A stretch of 34,409 nt of DNA from assembly GCA_947632195.1 (NCBI GenBank), contig CANROE010000019.1, forward strand, positions 1 through 34,409, written 5' to 3'. The first letter of the stretch is position 1; each line of letters starts with the position of its first letter. Both the position numbers and the translations under genes were made by a program. Shown one piece after another: positions 24,879-31,576 of this stretch. Source of the stretch: an uncultured Clostridia bacterium (lineage in GTDB: Bacteria > Bacillota > Clostridia > Christensenellales > Borkfalkiaceae). The notes beneath the pieces were generated by a model, which was not told the origin of the DNA, searched no databases, and saw only the letters and a list, made by a program, of their open reading frames with translations.

Positions 24879-25763
24879 ATGGAAAACAAGGTCTACGACG
24901 TTGCCGTGGTCGGCGGAGGGATCGCCGGATACACCGCAGCGCTCGTCTTAAAAAATTTCAAAAAGAACTTCCTTTGGGTGGGAACGCGCCCCTTCGGCGA
25001 AAAGCTCTTCAAGGCGGAGCGGGTGAAAAATTTCCCCGCATTCACGGGCAGCGGGGCGGAGCTTGCCAATCTTTTGGCGGGGCAGATGGCCGCAGAGGAG
25101 CTGCCGTTCGCAAAGGCGAAGATCGATGGGATCTACGCAGCGGGCGGGGAATTCATCCTCACGAGCGGGAAAGAGGTATTCAACGCGCGCTCGGTCATTC
25201 TCGCAACGGGCGTGGAGACGGAGACGCGCGGGAGCGCCTATCTCGGGCGGGGCGTGAGCTACTGCGCCGTGTGCGACGGTTCGCTCTATAAGAACAAGGT
25301 CATCGCGTGTGAAATTTCCTCCGAAACGTACGCGGAGGAGGTGGAATATCTTGCGGGGATCGCGCGGAAGGTGTATGTGTTTTGCCTCTACGAGGGGGCA
25401 AAGTTTCGCGCCGAAAACATCGAGATTTGCGAGAACGACCGCATTGCGGAGGTCGACGGCGGCGACCGTATCTCACATATCTATACCAAGCTCGGATACG
25501 AGATCAAGGTGGACGGGCTATTCTATCTGAAAGACGCCATGCCGCCCTCGGTGCTTGTCGGCGGGCTGGAAACGGAAGAGGGGCACGTCAAAGTTGCGCG
25601 GGATATGTCGACCAATCTTTCGGGGCTGTTTGCGGCGGGCGACGTGACGGGCAGGCCTTACCAATATATCAAAGCCGCAGGAGAAGGACTTGTGGCGGCG
25701 TATTCGGTTCAGAAATTTCTTTCTCACGAAAAATCTTTTGCTGCGCAAAATCTTTTTCCGTGA
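24879..25763 (+). CDS. Thioredoxin reductase-like flavoprotein lacking the NADPH motif
   Basis: 294-aa FAD-dependent disulfide reductase. The FAD Rossmann motif VVGGGIAG (residues 10-17), redox-active C129-A-V-C132 in YCAVCDG and the C-terminal FAD motif GLFAAGDVTGRPYQYIKAAGEG match thioredoxin reductases. Where NADPH-dependent enzymes have GxGxxA, this protein reads VIACEISSETYAEE, and no HRRxxxR follows. That pattern is known from Clostridial ferredoxin-dependent flavin thioredoxin reductases (FFTR), so ferredoxin is the probable electron donor. The ATG at 24879 is the natural start, five residues before the beta strand. No ribosome site exists and the promoter implies a leaderless mRNA. 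The last 12 codons lie in a sequence repeated 642 bp downstream. Confidence 0.85.
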   Translation: MENKVYDVAVVGGGIAGYTAALVLKNFKKNFLWVGTRPFGEKLFKAERVKNFPAFTGSGAELANLLAGQMAAEELPFAKAKIDGIYAAGGEFILTSGKEVFNARSVILATGVETETRGSAYLGRGVSYCAVCDGSLYKNKVIACEISSETYAEEVEYLAGIARKVYVFCLYEGAKFRAENIEICENDRIAEVDGGDRISHIYTKLGYEIKVDGLFYLKDAMPPSVLVGGLETEEGHVKVARDMSTNLSGLFAAGDVTGRPYQYIKAAGEGLVAAYSVQKFLSHEKSFAAQNLFP

Positions 25764-25773
25764 GGAAATGGGC
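25724..25773 (+). repeat. 50-bp direct repeat, copy 1 (overlaps gene 3' end)
   Basis: Contains the last 12 codons and stop of the thioredoxin-reductase-like gene. The same 50 bp recur at 26366-26415 with two mismatches, bracketing the tandem array. Confidence 0.8.
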
Positions 25774-25815
25774 TGTTGTGCTTTACCTTCCTGGACCTCT
25801 CGTTCGCGTTGGCTT

Positions 25816-26360
25816 ACAAGAAGTTGCAAGAATGCAACAAATGCAGTCGCGCAGCGCAAAAGCGTGGTTTTGCTCGCGCAAGTGATTTTAGTTTCGCACA
25901 ATTCTTTTCCTCGATGTCATACCGAGCGAAGCGCGTAGCGCGAAGTCGAGTGTATCTCCATGGTTTTCAACGAACCAAACATCGGAAAATAATTGTGCGA
26001 GGAAACGGGCGTGTATGCCTTAACTTGTTTGTCCTCTCGTTCGTTTCATCGGACAAGAAGTTGCAAGAATGCAACAAATGCAGTCGCGCAGCGCAAAAGC
26101 GTGGTTTTGCTCGCGCAAGTGATTTTAGTTTCGCACAATTCTTTTCCTCGATGTCATACCGAGCGAAGCGCGTAGCGCGAAGTCGAGTGTATCTCCATGG
26201 TTTTCAACGAACCAAACATCGGAAAATAATTGTGCGAGGAAACGGGCGTGTATGCCTAAACTTGTTTGTCCTCTCGTTCGTTTCATCGGACAGGAAGTTG
26301 CAAGAATGCAACAAATGCAGTCGCGCAGCGCAAAAGCGTGGTTTTGCTCGCGCAAGTGAT
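25816..26360 (+). repeat. 237-bp tandem repeat array
   Basis: Two full, near-identical units (25816-26052 and 26053-26289) and a partial third (26290-26360). Each unit contains a segment like TGTCATACCGAGCGAAGCG...GTCGAG, related to the dispersed repeat family of this window. Because 237 is divisible by three, a reading frame stays open through the array, but it has no ribosome site and no protein-like character. Confidence 0.85.
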
Positions 26361-26365
26361 TATAT

Positions 26366-26415
26366 TCACGAAAAATCTTTTGCTTCGTAAAATCTTTTTC
26401 CGTGAGGAAATGGGC
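26366..26415 (+). repeat. 50-bp direct repeat, copy 2
   Basis: Matches 25724-25773 with two differences and closes the tandem array. Confidence 0.8.
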
Positions 26416-26492
26416 ATACGCAGTTCAACTTGCTAATCCTCTCGTGCGTCTTAACGAACACTAAGCCGTAAGAGTGCGGCAAATTGGGTGGA

Positions 26493-26539
26493 GCGGCGCA
26501 ATTCTGCTCAACAGCCCAGTGGGCTGTGAGCTGCGCCGC
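26493..26539. repeat. Long imperfect hairpin
   Basis: Nested inverted repeat GCGGCGCA...GCTCAACAGCCC / GGGCTGTGAGC...TGCGCCGC with small bulges. No T-tract follows. Function unknown. Confidence 0.5.
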
Positions 26540-26638
26540 GACAGGAGTGTTGGCAAACGCGACGGGCTTTGCGGCGGTACCTGCCGCCCAAAGCGCTTAT
26601 GAAAAATGGCGATTTTCCAACGCGCAAGTATTCTAAAA

Positions 26639-27112
26639 TGTCATGTCGACCGTAGCGGAGACATCTCTACCGCATTACAACAAGGCGAGATTTTTTGACT
26701 CCACTTCGTTCCGCTCGAAATGACAAATTAAAGAATACGCGGGCCGAAATGAAAGATTAAGGACGTTGCGGCGAAATGACATATTTAGGGACAGCCAGTA
26801 GGGGAAAGCGGAACGCCGTTCCCAAATGTCATTTCGAGCCGCCGAGGAACGAGGCGTGTCGAGACATCTCTACCGCATTACAACAAGGCGAGATTTCTCG
26901 ACTCCACTTCGTTCCGCTCGAAATGACAAATTAAAGAATACGCGGGGCGAAATGAAAAATCAAGAGCGTTACGGCGAAATAACATAATTAGGGACAGCGA
27001 GGGGAAAGCGGAACGCCATTCCCAATCACGTCATTCCGCCCCGCCCGCACGTTCTATGTTGCCTAAGGGCGGCACGAGGAGCGCAGCGACGAAGTAGCGT
27101 AGTCGAGACTGA
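26639..27112. repeat. Dispersed palindromic repeat cluster
   Basis: Two direct copies (26639-26826 and 26827-27025) begin with TGTCAT(G/T)TCGA, share CATCTCTACCGCATTACAAC and GCTCGAAATGACAAATTA, and end with GGGGAAAGCGGAACGCC. A third, different element (27026-27112) is the inverted counterpart of 18213-18292. Each core has near-inverted ends (TGTCATTTCGAGC/GCTCGAAATGACA), like a MITE or REP-type element. No gene is seen in 25764-27189. Confidence 0.75.
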
Positions 27113-27189
27113 GGGGTTTTCAAAAACCCTTTCCCCCTCACTGCGTTCGGGTACTTTCCCTTTCAGGGACAGCAAGACAATAGAACGTC

Positions 27190-27864
27190 TTATCCGAATA
27201 TGTGGTAAAGAAAGTCGTAGAAATCCTGAAAGTTCCCGGGAAAGTATTTATACACCGCTGCGCAAAATGCGGCAAACGAGAGGCACAAGACTGCAACGCA
27301 GAGGAAGATGATCGTCCAGAGTATCGCCTTGTCGTGCTTTTTGAACCACGGCACAAAGAAAGAAAGCACGGAAAGCGCAAAACAGAATACGCCTACCGCC
27401 AATGCAAAGCCTAACAGCGTTCGTGCGAGTATGAGGAAAGAAGTCCACGGGGAAAAGACGTGATCCCAAAATTTGCTCACCGGCATCATCATGAAGCCGC
27501 AAAGCTGCCAGATGTTCATTGGTGGATAGTACATGGAGATGGCGAGTGGCTGATCGAATGTAATCGCAAAGGACAAGATCAGAAGCAGGACGGGCAGAGC
27601 GATCCCGACGGTGGCAACGATACAATTTTTAACCTTCGGTTTGGACATTTTCACATACTCCTTTAAGTCCTGCCTGTCGAGAAGGGTCTCCTCGCTCACG
27701 CCGAAATACTCCGAGAGCACCTGCAAATTGGAATCGTTGGGGATCCCCAAACCGTTCTCCCACTTTGCGACCGCGCTGCGGCTGACGAAGATCGCCTTCG
27801 CAAGATCGCTCTGCGATAAATTTTTTTGCGTGCGCAGCTCTTTCAATTTTTGGGAAAAAGACAT
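27190..27864 (-). CDS. XRE family regulator with C-terminal membrane domain
   Basis: 224-aa protein. Residues 1-65 are a classic XRE HTH (KLKELRTQKNLSQSDLAKAIFVSRSAVAKWENG, PNDSNLQVLSEYFGVSEETLL). A linker leads to about four transmembrane segments (residues 80-100, 115-130, 140-170, 180-205). This architecture occurs in Bacillota regulators that bind DNA while tethered to the membrane and presumably sense envelope signals. AGGAGG precedes the ATG, with a good promoter. It is divergent from the AzoR-like gene, which is its likely target along with itself. The signal is unknown. Confidence 0.85.
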   Translation of the reverse strand: MSFSQKLKELRTQKNLSQSDLAKAIFVSRSAVAKWENGLGIPNDSNLQVLSEYFGVSEETLLDRQDLKEYVKMSKPKVKNCIVATVGIALPVLLLILSFAITFDQPLAISMYYPPMNIWQLCGFMMMPVSKFWDHVFSPWTSFLILARTLLGFALAVGVFCFALSVLSFFVPWFKKHDKAILWTIIFLCVAVLCLSFAAFCAAVYKYFPGNFQDFYDFLYHIFG

Positions 27865-27882
27865 GGGAAACCTCCTGTCTGT

Positions 27883-27911
27883 ATTCTATCACAAAATGCG
27901 GAAAATTGCAA
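27883..27911 (-). promoter_or_regulatory. Promoter of the XRE regulator
   Basis: On the minus strand TTGCAA (27906-27911), 17-nt spacer, TAGAAT (27883-27888). Confidence 0.7.
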
Positions 27912-27918
27912 TGTCCGC

Positions 27919-27951
27919 GCCCGTTACTTTGCAAAATCTGCCCGTTACTTT
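27919..27951. promoter_or_regulatory. Direct repeats in the divergent intergenic region
   Basis: GCCCGTTACTTT occurs at 27919-27930 and 27940-27951, spaced exactly 21 bp (two helix turns), between the regulator promoter and the flavoprotein start. Candidate operator. Confidence 0.5.
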
Positions 27952-27974
27952 TGAAACCATAAGGAGAATTTCAT

Positions 27975-28568
27975 ATGAAAAAACTGCTGTTTATCGACTG
28001 CTGTATCCGAGGGGAGGCGTCGAGGACGAGAAAACTTGCCGAGGCGTTTTTGTCCGCTCTTCCGCAGGAATACGACGCCGAGTGGCTCGACCTCGGCACG
28101 GCGGAGATCCGCCCGCTCGACAGGGCGCGCTACTTCGCCCGCGAAAAACTCCTGGACGAAGGAAAGCTCGCGGATCCGCTCTTCGGCTATGCAAAACAGC
28201 TCGCAGAGGCGGACGTCGTGCTCGTCGCCACCCCCTTCTGGGACATGGGGATCCCCGCCATGCTCAAAACCTATCTCGAAAACGTCTCGATCGCGGGCAT
28301 CACCTTCTCCTGCGACGAAGAGGGGAACTTTACGGGACTGTGCAAAGCAGAGCGCATGATCCTCCTCACCACGCGGGGCATGGAGATCCCCGACGGCAGC
28401 GAGATGGAACAGGCAACCCCTTACCTCAAAGCGATCTGTAAATTCTTCGGGATCGGCGGCTTTGAGACAGTCTCCGCATGGGGGATGGACGTCGTACCCC
28501 CCGAAGAGGCAGAAAAACGGCTCCTCTGCGCCACAACAAGCGCACGGGAGCTCGCGCAGAGCTTATAA
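27975..28568 (+). CDS. NAD(P)H-dependent FMN oxidoreductase, AzoR/flavodoxin-like fold
   Basis: 197-aa cytosolic flavoprotein of the FMN-dependent NADH:quinone reductase/azoreductase group. The N-terminal strand and phosphate loop (KLLFIDCCIRGEASRTRKLAEAFL), PFWDMGIPAMLKTYLENVSIAGITF and MILLTTRGMEIPDGSEMEQATPYLKAICKFFGI follow AzoR order. Such enzymes reduce quinones, azo or nitro compounds by two-electron transfer and protect against electrophiles. AAGGAG precedes the ATG. It is transcribed away from the membrane-anchored XRE regulator, which may control it. Substrate unknown. Confidence 0.85.
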   Translation: MKKLLFIDCCIRGEASRTRKLAEAFLSALPQEYDAEWLDLGTAEIRPLDRARYFAREKLLDEGKLADPLFGYAKQLAEADVVLVATPFWDMGIPAMLKTYLENVSIAGITFSCDEEGNFTGLCKAERMILLTTRGMEIPDGSEMEQATPYLKAICKFFGIGGFETVSAWGMDVVPPEEAEKRLLCATTSARELAQSL

Positions 28569-28622
28569 CGCTTTTTCCGTGCGTCCGTCATCGGAAATCT
28601 GCCATATTTTTCCTCAAAATGC

Positions 28623-28651
28623 TTGTAAACGGCAGGAAAAATGTGTATAAT
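28623..28651 (+). promoter_or_regulatory. Promoter of the CNNM-type gene
   Basis: TTGTAA (28623-28628), 17-nt spacer, TATAAT (28646-28651). It places transcription start near 28658. Confidence 0.75.
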
Positions 28652-28701
28652 AATAGTCGGACGTGCAAAACTACCGCACGCAAAAGGAGATCTTTTATTT
28701 C

Positions 28702-29820
28702 ATGGACGCAGGCCCATCTACGGAATTGCCCCCAAGTGCGCTGCTGATTAGCGCCTCTTTTACGGGCGTGACGCTCGCACTCGTCATCGCGCTTGTCGTG
28801 CTCATCTTTCTCTCGGGATTTTTCAGCGCGACGGAGACCGCCTACACCAGCTTTTCCACCGTCCGCATGCGGCGCTATGCCCAAAGAAAGCGCTCTGCGC
28901 GGCTCGCGCTCAAAATGAGCGAGAATTACAACAACGTTTTAACGACGCTGCTCATCGGCAATAATATCGTCAACATTGCGGCAGCGTCCATCGCGACCGT
29001 GCTCTTCACGGCGGCGCTCGGCGAGGAGCTCGGCCCGACCATCTCCACCGTGGTTCTCACGGTCATCGTGCTCATCTTCGGCGAAGTGACGCCAAAGACG
29101 CTCGCAAAGGAAGCTCCCGAAAAATTCGCCTGCGCGGTCGCCTACCCGCTCTACGTCTTTTCCCTCGTCTGCCTGCCTTTGAATTGGGTATTCGGCTATT
29201 GGAAAAAATTCATCTTCCTCCTCTTCGGGCTCAACAAAAAGAAACCCAAGTACACCGAGGAAGAGTTCAAAATGATCGTCACCGACGTCAAAAAAGAGGG
29301 CGTCCTCAACGAGACCGAACACGATCTCATCGAAAAGACCCTCCGCTACGACGAGTTGCACGTCGGCTCCTGCATGATCCCCCTCGATCGGGTGATCGCC
29401 GTGGAGATCAGGGACGATTCCCGTCTCCTTCTCCGCCTCTTCCGCGAAACGAATTTCTCGCGCATTCCCGTCTACAAGGGAACGAAACAGAATATCATCG
29501 GCATTTTGTACCGCGCGGACTTTTACGAAAACATGCTCGCGGGACGGCGCAACTTCGAGAACATCGTGCGGCCCGTCTCCTGGACGGCGACGGACGAAAA
29601 ACTTTCCGCCCTCATGAAACGCATGCAGAACATGCGCGAGCATATGGTGATGGTGGGCTCCGAAGGCAATGCGCTCGGGCTCATCACCCGCGAAGATATG
29701 ATCGAGGAACTCCTCGGCGACATCGACGATAAGTACGACCTGACGCCCGTCACTTCGCCCATCCAGCCCTTTATCCCCGAGCCCGAAAAGCCCGAGACGG
29801 TGGACGAGACGGAGGAATAA
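28702..29820 (+). CDS. CNNM/HlyC-type transporter with CBS domains (short form)
   Basis: 372-aa membrane protein: an N-terminal DUF21/CNNM domain with about four helices (residues 15-180; FLSGFFSATETAYTSFS, LLIGNNIVNIAAASIATVLF, FGEVTPKTLAKE) and a cytosolic CBS pair (about 205-335; CMIPLDRVIAVE, RIPVYKG, NALGLITREDMIEELLGDI DDKYD). Such proteins are linked to Mg2+ or Co2+ export or homeostasis. The usual CorC/HlyC C-terminal domain is absent and replaced by a Pro/Glu-rich tail. I start at the ATG at 28702, with AAGGAG upstream in a leader of about 44 nt. The GTG at 28663 lies at the predicted transcription start and lacks a ribosome site. The THUMP methyltransferase follows after 34 bp. Confidence 0.85.
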   Translation: MDAGPSTELPPSALLISASFTGVTLALVIALVVLIFLSGFFSATETAYTSFSTVRMRRYAQRKRSARLALKMSENYNNVLTTLLIGNNIVNIAAASIATVLFTAALGEELGPTISTVVLTVIVLIFGEVTPKTLAKEAPEKFACAVAYPLYVFSLVCLPLNWVFGYWKKFIFLLFGLNKKKPKYTEEEFKMIVTDVKKEGVLNETEHDLIEKTLRYDELHVGSCMIPLDRVIAVEIRDDSRLLLRLFRETNFSRIPVYKGTKQNIIGILYRADFYENMLAGRRNFENIVRPVSWTATDEKLSALMKRMQNMREHMVMVGSEGNALGLITREDMIEELLGDIDDKYDLTPVTSPIQPFIPEPEKPETVDETEE

Positions 29821-29854
29821 AGTTTTTTTTTCATTTGCCCCAAAGAAGGGAAGT

Positions 29855-30982
29855 ATGGATCTGTTGATTCCCGTTGCGGCGGGGGTAGAAGCCTCCGTCA
29901 AACGACAACTCAATACCCTCGGATATGGTGACTGCCCCGCAATCAACGGAAGAATTTCCCTTGCGGGGAGTTTTTTCGACGTCGCCCGCCTCAACGTCTT
30001 TCTGCGTTCGGGCGAACGGGTGCTCATCGAGCTCGGCTCTTTGCCCGCCGAGACCTTCAACGAGCTGTACGACGGTGCGTTCTCTCTTCCGTGGGAGGAA
30101 TTTCTCTCCCCGCATTCCCTCATCCGCATGGACGGAAAGAGCTATAAAAGCAAGCTCGGCGCCGTGAAAGCGGCGGGCGGAGTGGTAAAAAAAGCCATCG
30201 TCGCCCGTCTCAGAGAAAAACTCGGCGTGCGCACCCTCGACGAAAAGGGGGAGCGCGCGGTCGTGGGGGTGTCGATCTTCGGCGACGTCGCAAGTTTTAC
30301 CCTCGACACGTCGGGGGAGGGGCTGCACAAGCGGGGATACCGCACCCTCGCCTATGACGCGCCCCTCAAAGAGACGGTCGCCGCCGCCATGATCGAAAGC
30401 AGCGTATATCGCGCGGGAAAGCCCTTTGCAGACCTCTTCTGCGGGAGCGGGACGATCCCCATCGAGGCAGCGCTCTACGCCTTGAACATCGCCCCGAACG
30501 CGGAGCGGACGTTTGATTTCACCCAATGGAAATGCGCCCCCAAGGACGCGCTTTCCATGGCGCGGCAGGAGGCGGAGGACGTGCGCGACAGAAATACCAA
30601 GCTCTCGCTGCTTGCCTCGGATATCTCCGCAAATGCGCTTTCCATCGCCCGCTACCACGCAAAGAGGGCAGGGGTCGCCGAACACATCCGTTTCTCCTGC
30701 GCCGACATGCGCGAATTTTCTTCGGAGGAGAGATACGGGGTACTTCTCTCCAACCCGCCCTACGGCGAGCGGCTCAAAGAGAGCGATCTGTTTTCCCTCT
30801 ACCGCGACTTCGGCAGAATGTACCGCGCTCTCCCCGATTGGAGCTGTTATTTTCTCTCGGGCTATGCGGAGGCGGAGCGCGCCTTCGGCGGCAGGGCGCA
30901 AAAGCGGCGAAAACTCTACAACGCGAACATTTCTTGCGGGTTTTACGGCTATTTGGGTGCAAAACCCCCGAAAAACAAATGA
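29855..30982 (+). CDS. THUMP-domain class I SAM-dependent RNA methyltransferase
   Basis: 375-aa enzyme of the RlmL N-terminal/YpsC group, which methylates guanine N2 in 23S rRNA. A ferredoxin-like region and THUMP domain cover residues about 1-160 (LIPVAAGVEASVKRQL, VGVSIFGDVASFTLDTSGEGLHKRGYR). The Rossmann methyltransferase has motif I FADLFCGSGTIPIEAA (about 188-203), LASDISANALSIARYHAKRAG and the catalytic NPPYGERL (about 300-307). Length equals that of single-domain YpsC proteins, not the fused RlmKL of proteobacteria. AAGGGAAG precedes the ATG. The rRNA position is inferred from the family. Confidence 0.9.
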   Translation: MDLLIPVAAGVEASVKRQLNTLGYGDCPAINGRISLAGSFFDVARLNVFLRSGERVLIELGSLPAETFNELYDGAFSLPWEEFLSPHSLIRMDGKSYKSKLGAVKAAGGVVKKAIVARLREKLGVRTLDEKGERAVVGVSIFGDVASFTLDTSGEGLHKRGYRTLAYDAPLKETVAAAMIESSVYRAGKPFADLFCGSGTIPIEAALYALNIAPNAERTFDFTQWKCAPKDALSMARQEAEDVRDRNTKLSLLASDISANALSIARYHAKRAGVAEHIRFSCADMREFSSEERYGVLLSNPPYGERLKESDLFSLYRDFGRMYRALPDWSCYFLSGYAEAERAFGGRAQKRRKLYNANISCGFYGYLGAKPPKNK

Positions 30983-31020
30983 TAATATTGTGAAATTTAC
31001 GGAAAGCACACTTTACAAAC

Positions 31021-31049
31021 TTGACAGCGCGCCCCGTTGCGTTTATAAT
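31021..31049 (+). promoter_or_regulatory. Consensus promoter of the marR-ABC operon
   Basis: Exact TTGACA (31021-31026), 17-nt spacer, exact TATAAT (31044-31049). Confidence 0.9.
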
Positions 31050-31091
31050 TAGTTCGGTTTTGTTCAGCATAATACAAAAAGGAGAAAAAAT

Positions 31092-31547
31092 ATGGAAATC
31101 AACAAGTATCTCATCAAACTCATCGAGGCGGCGAAAGGGTTGGAAGGCATGGACTTTTTCATGGGCAAAGCCTCTCTTTCCAAAACGGAATTCCGCCTTC
31201 TGCAAGAGGTCGTTATGGAGCAGGAGAAGGGGAACGACATCATCTCTTCCGAGCTCGCAAGAAGGCTCGGGATCACCCGCTCGGCAGTCTCGCAGATCGT
31301 CACCAAGCTCGAAGAGAAGGACATCGTCAAGCGCACGGCGGCGCAATACGACCGTAAGATCGCCTATATCCGTCTCTCGGACCATGCGCGCACGATGTTT
31401 TCGCAGCAGTGCATGCGCGCCAACGCCGCCATGGAGGAACTCGAAACGCAGTTCGGGAAAAAACGGCTCGAACGCTTTATCGCGGAGTACGACGAGCTCT
31501 CCAAGGCCTTTTGCAAGATCGTGGAATCTCATAAAAACGAAACATAA
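31092..31547 (+). CDS. MarR family transcriptional regulator
   Basis: 151-aa winged-helix regulator. The core lies at residues about 30-105: LSKTEFRLLQEVV, ISSELARRLGITRSAVSQIVTKLEEKDIVKR (recognition helix) and the wing DRKIAYIRLSD; flanking helices serve for dimerisation. It is the first gene of an operon with a fused ABC transporter 29 bp downstream, behind a consensus promoter and an AGGAG site. It likely represses this operon and is released by the transporter substrate or another small molecule; the ligand is unknown. Confidence 0.92.
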   Translation: MEINKYLIKLIEAAKGLEGMDFFMGKASLSKTEFRLLQEVVMEQEKGNDIISSELARRLGITRSAVSQIVTKLEEKDIVKRTAAQYDRKIAYIRLSDHARTMFSQQCMRANAAMEELETQFGKKRLERFIAEYDELSKAFCKIVESHKNET

Positions 31548-31576
31548 TTGTCGGGAAACGGACATGGAGAGTATTT

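Noticed and set aside
25816-26360. Possible CRISPR array
   Set aside because: Units are 237 bp and identical throughout, with no short repeat/variable spacer alternation and no cas genes.
25776-26390. 204-codon frame through the tandem repeats
   Set aside because: It stays open only because the 237-bp unit is a multiple of three. There is no ribosome site, the composition is unlike a protein, and it contains segments of the dispersed non-coding repeat.
28939-31009. Minus-strand frames of about 390 codons opposite the CNNM and THUMP genes
   Set aside because: Antisense shadows; the plus-strand genes have motifs, ribosome sites and promoters.
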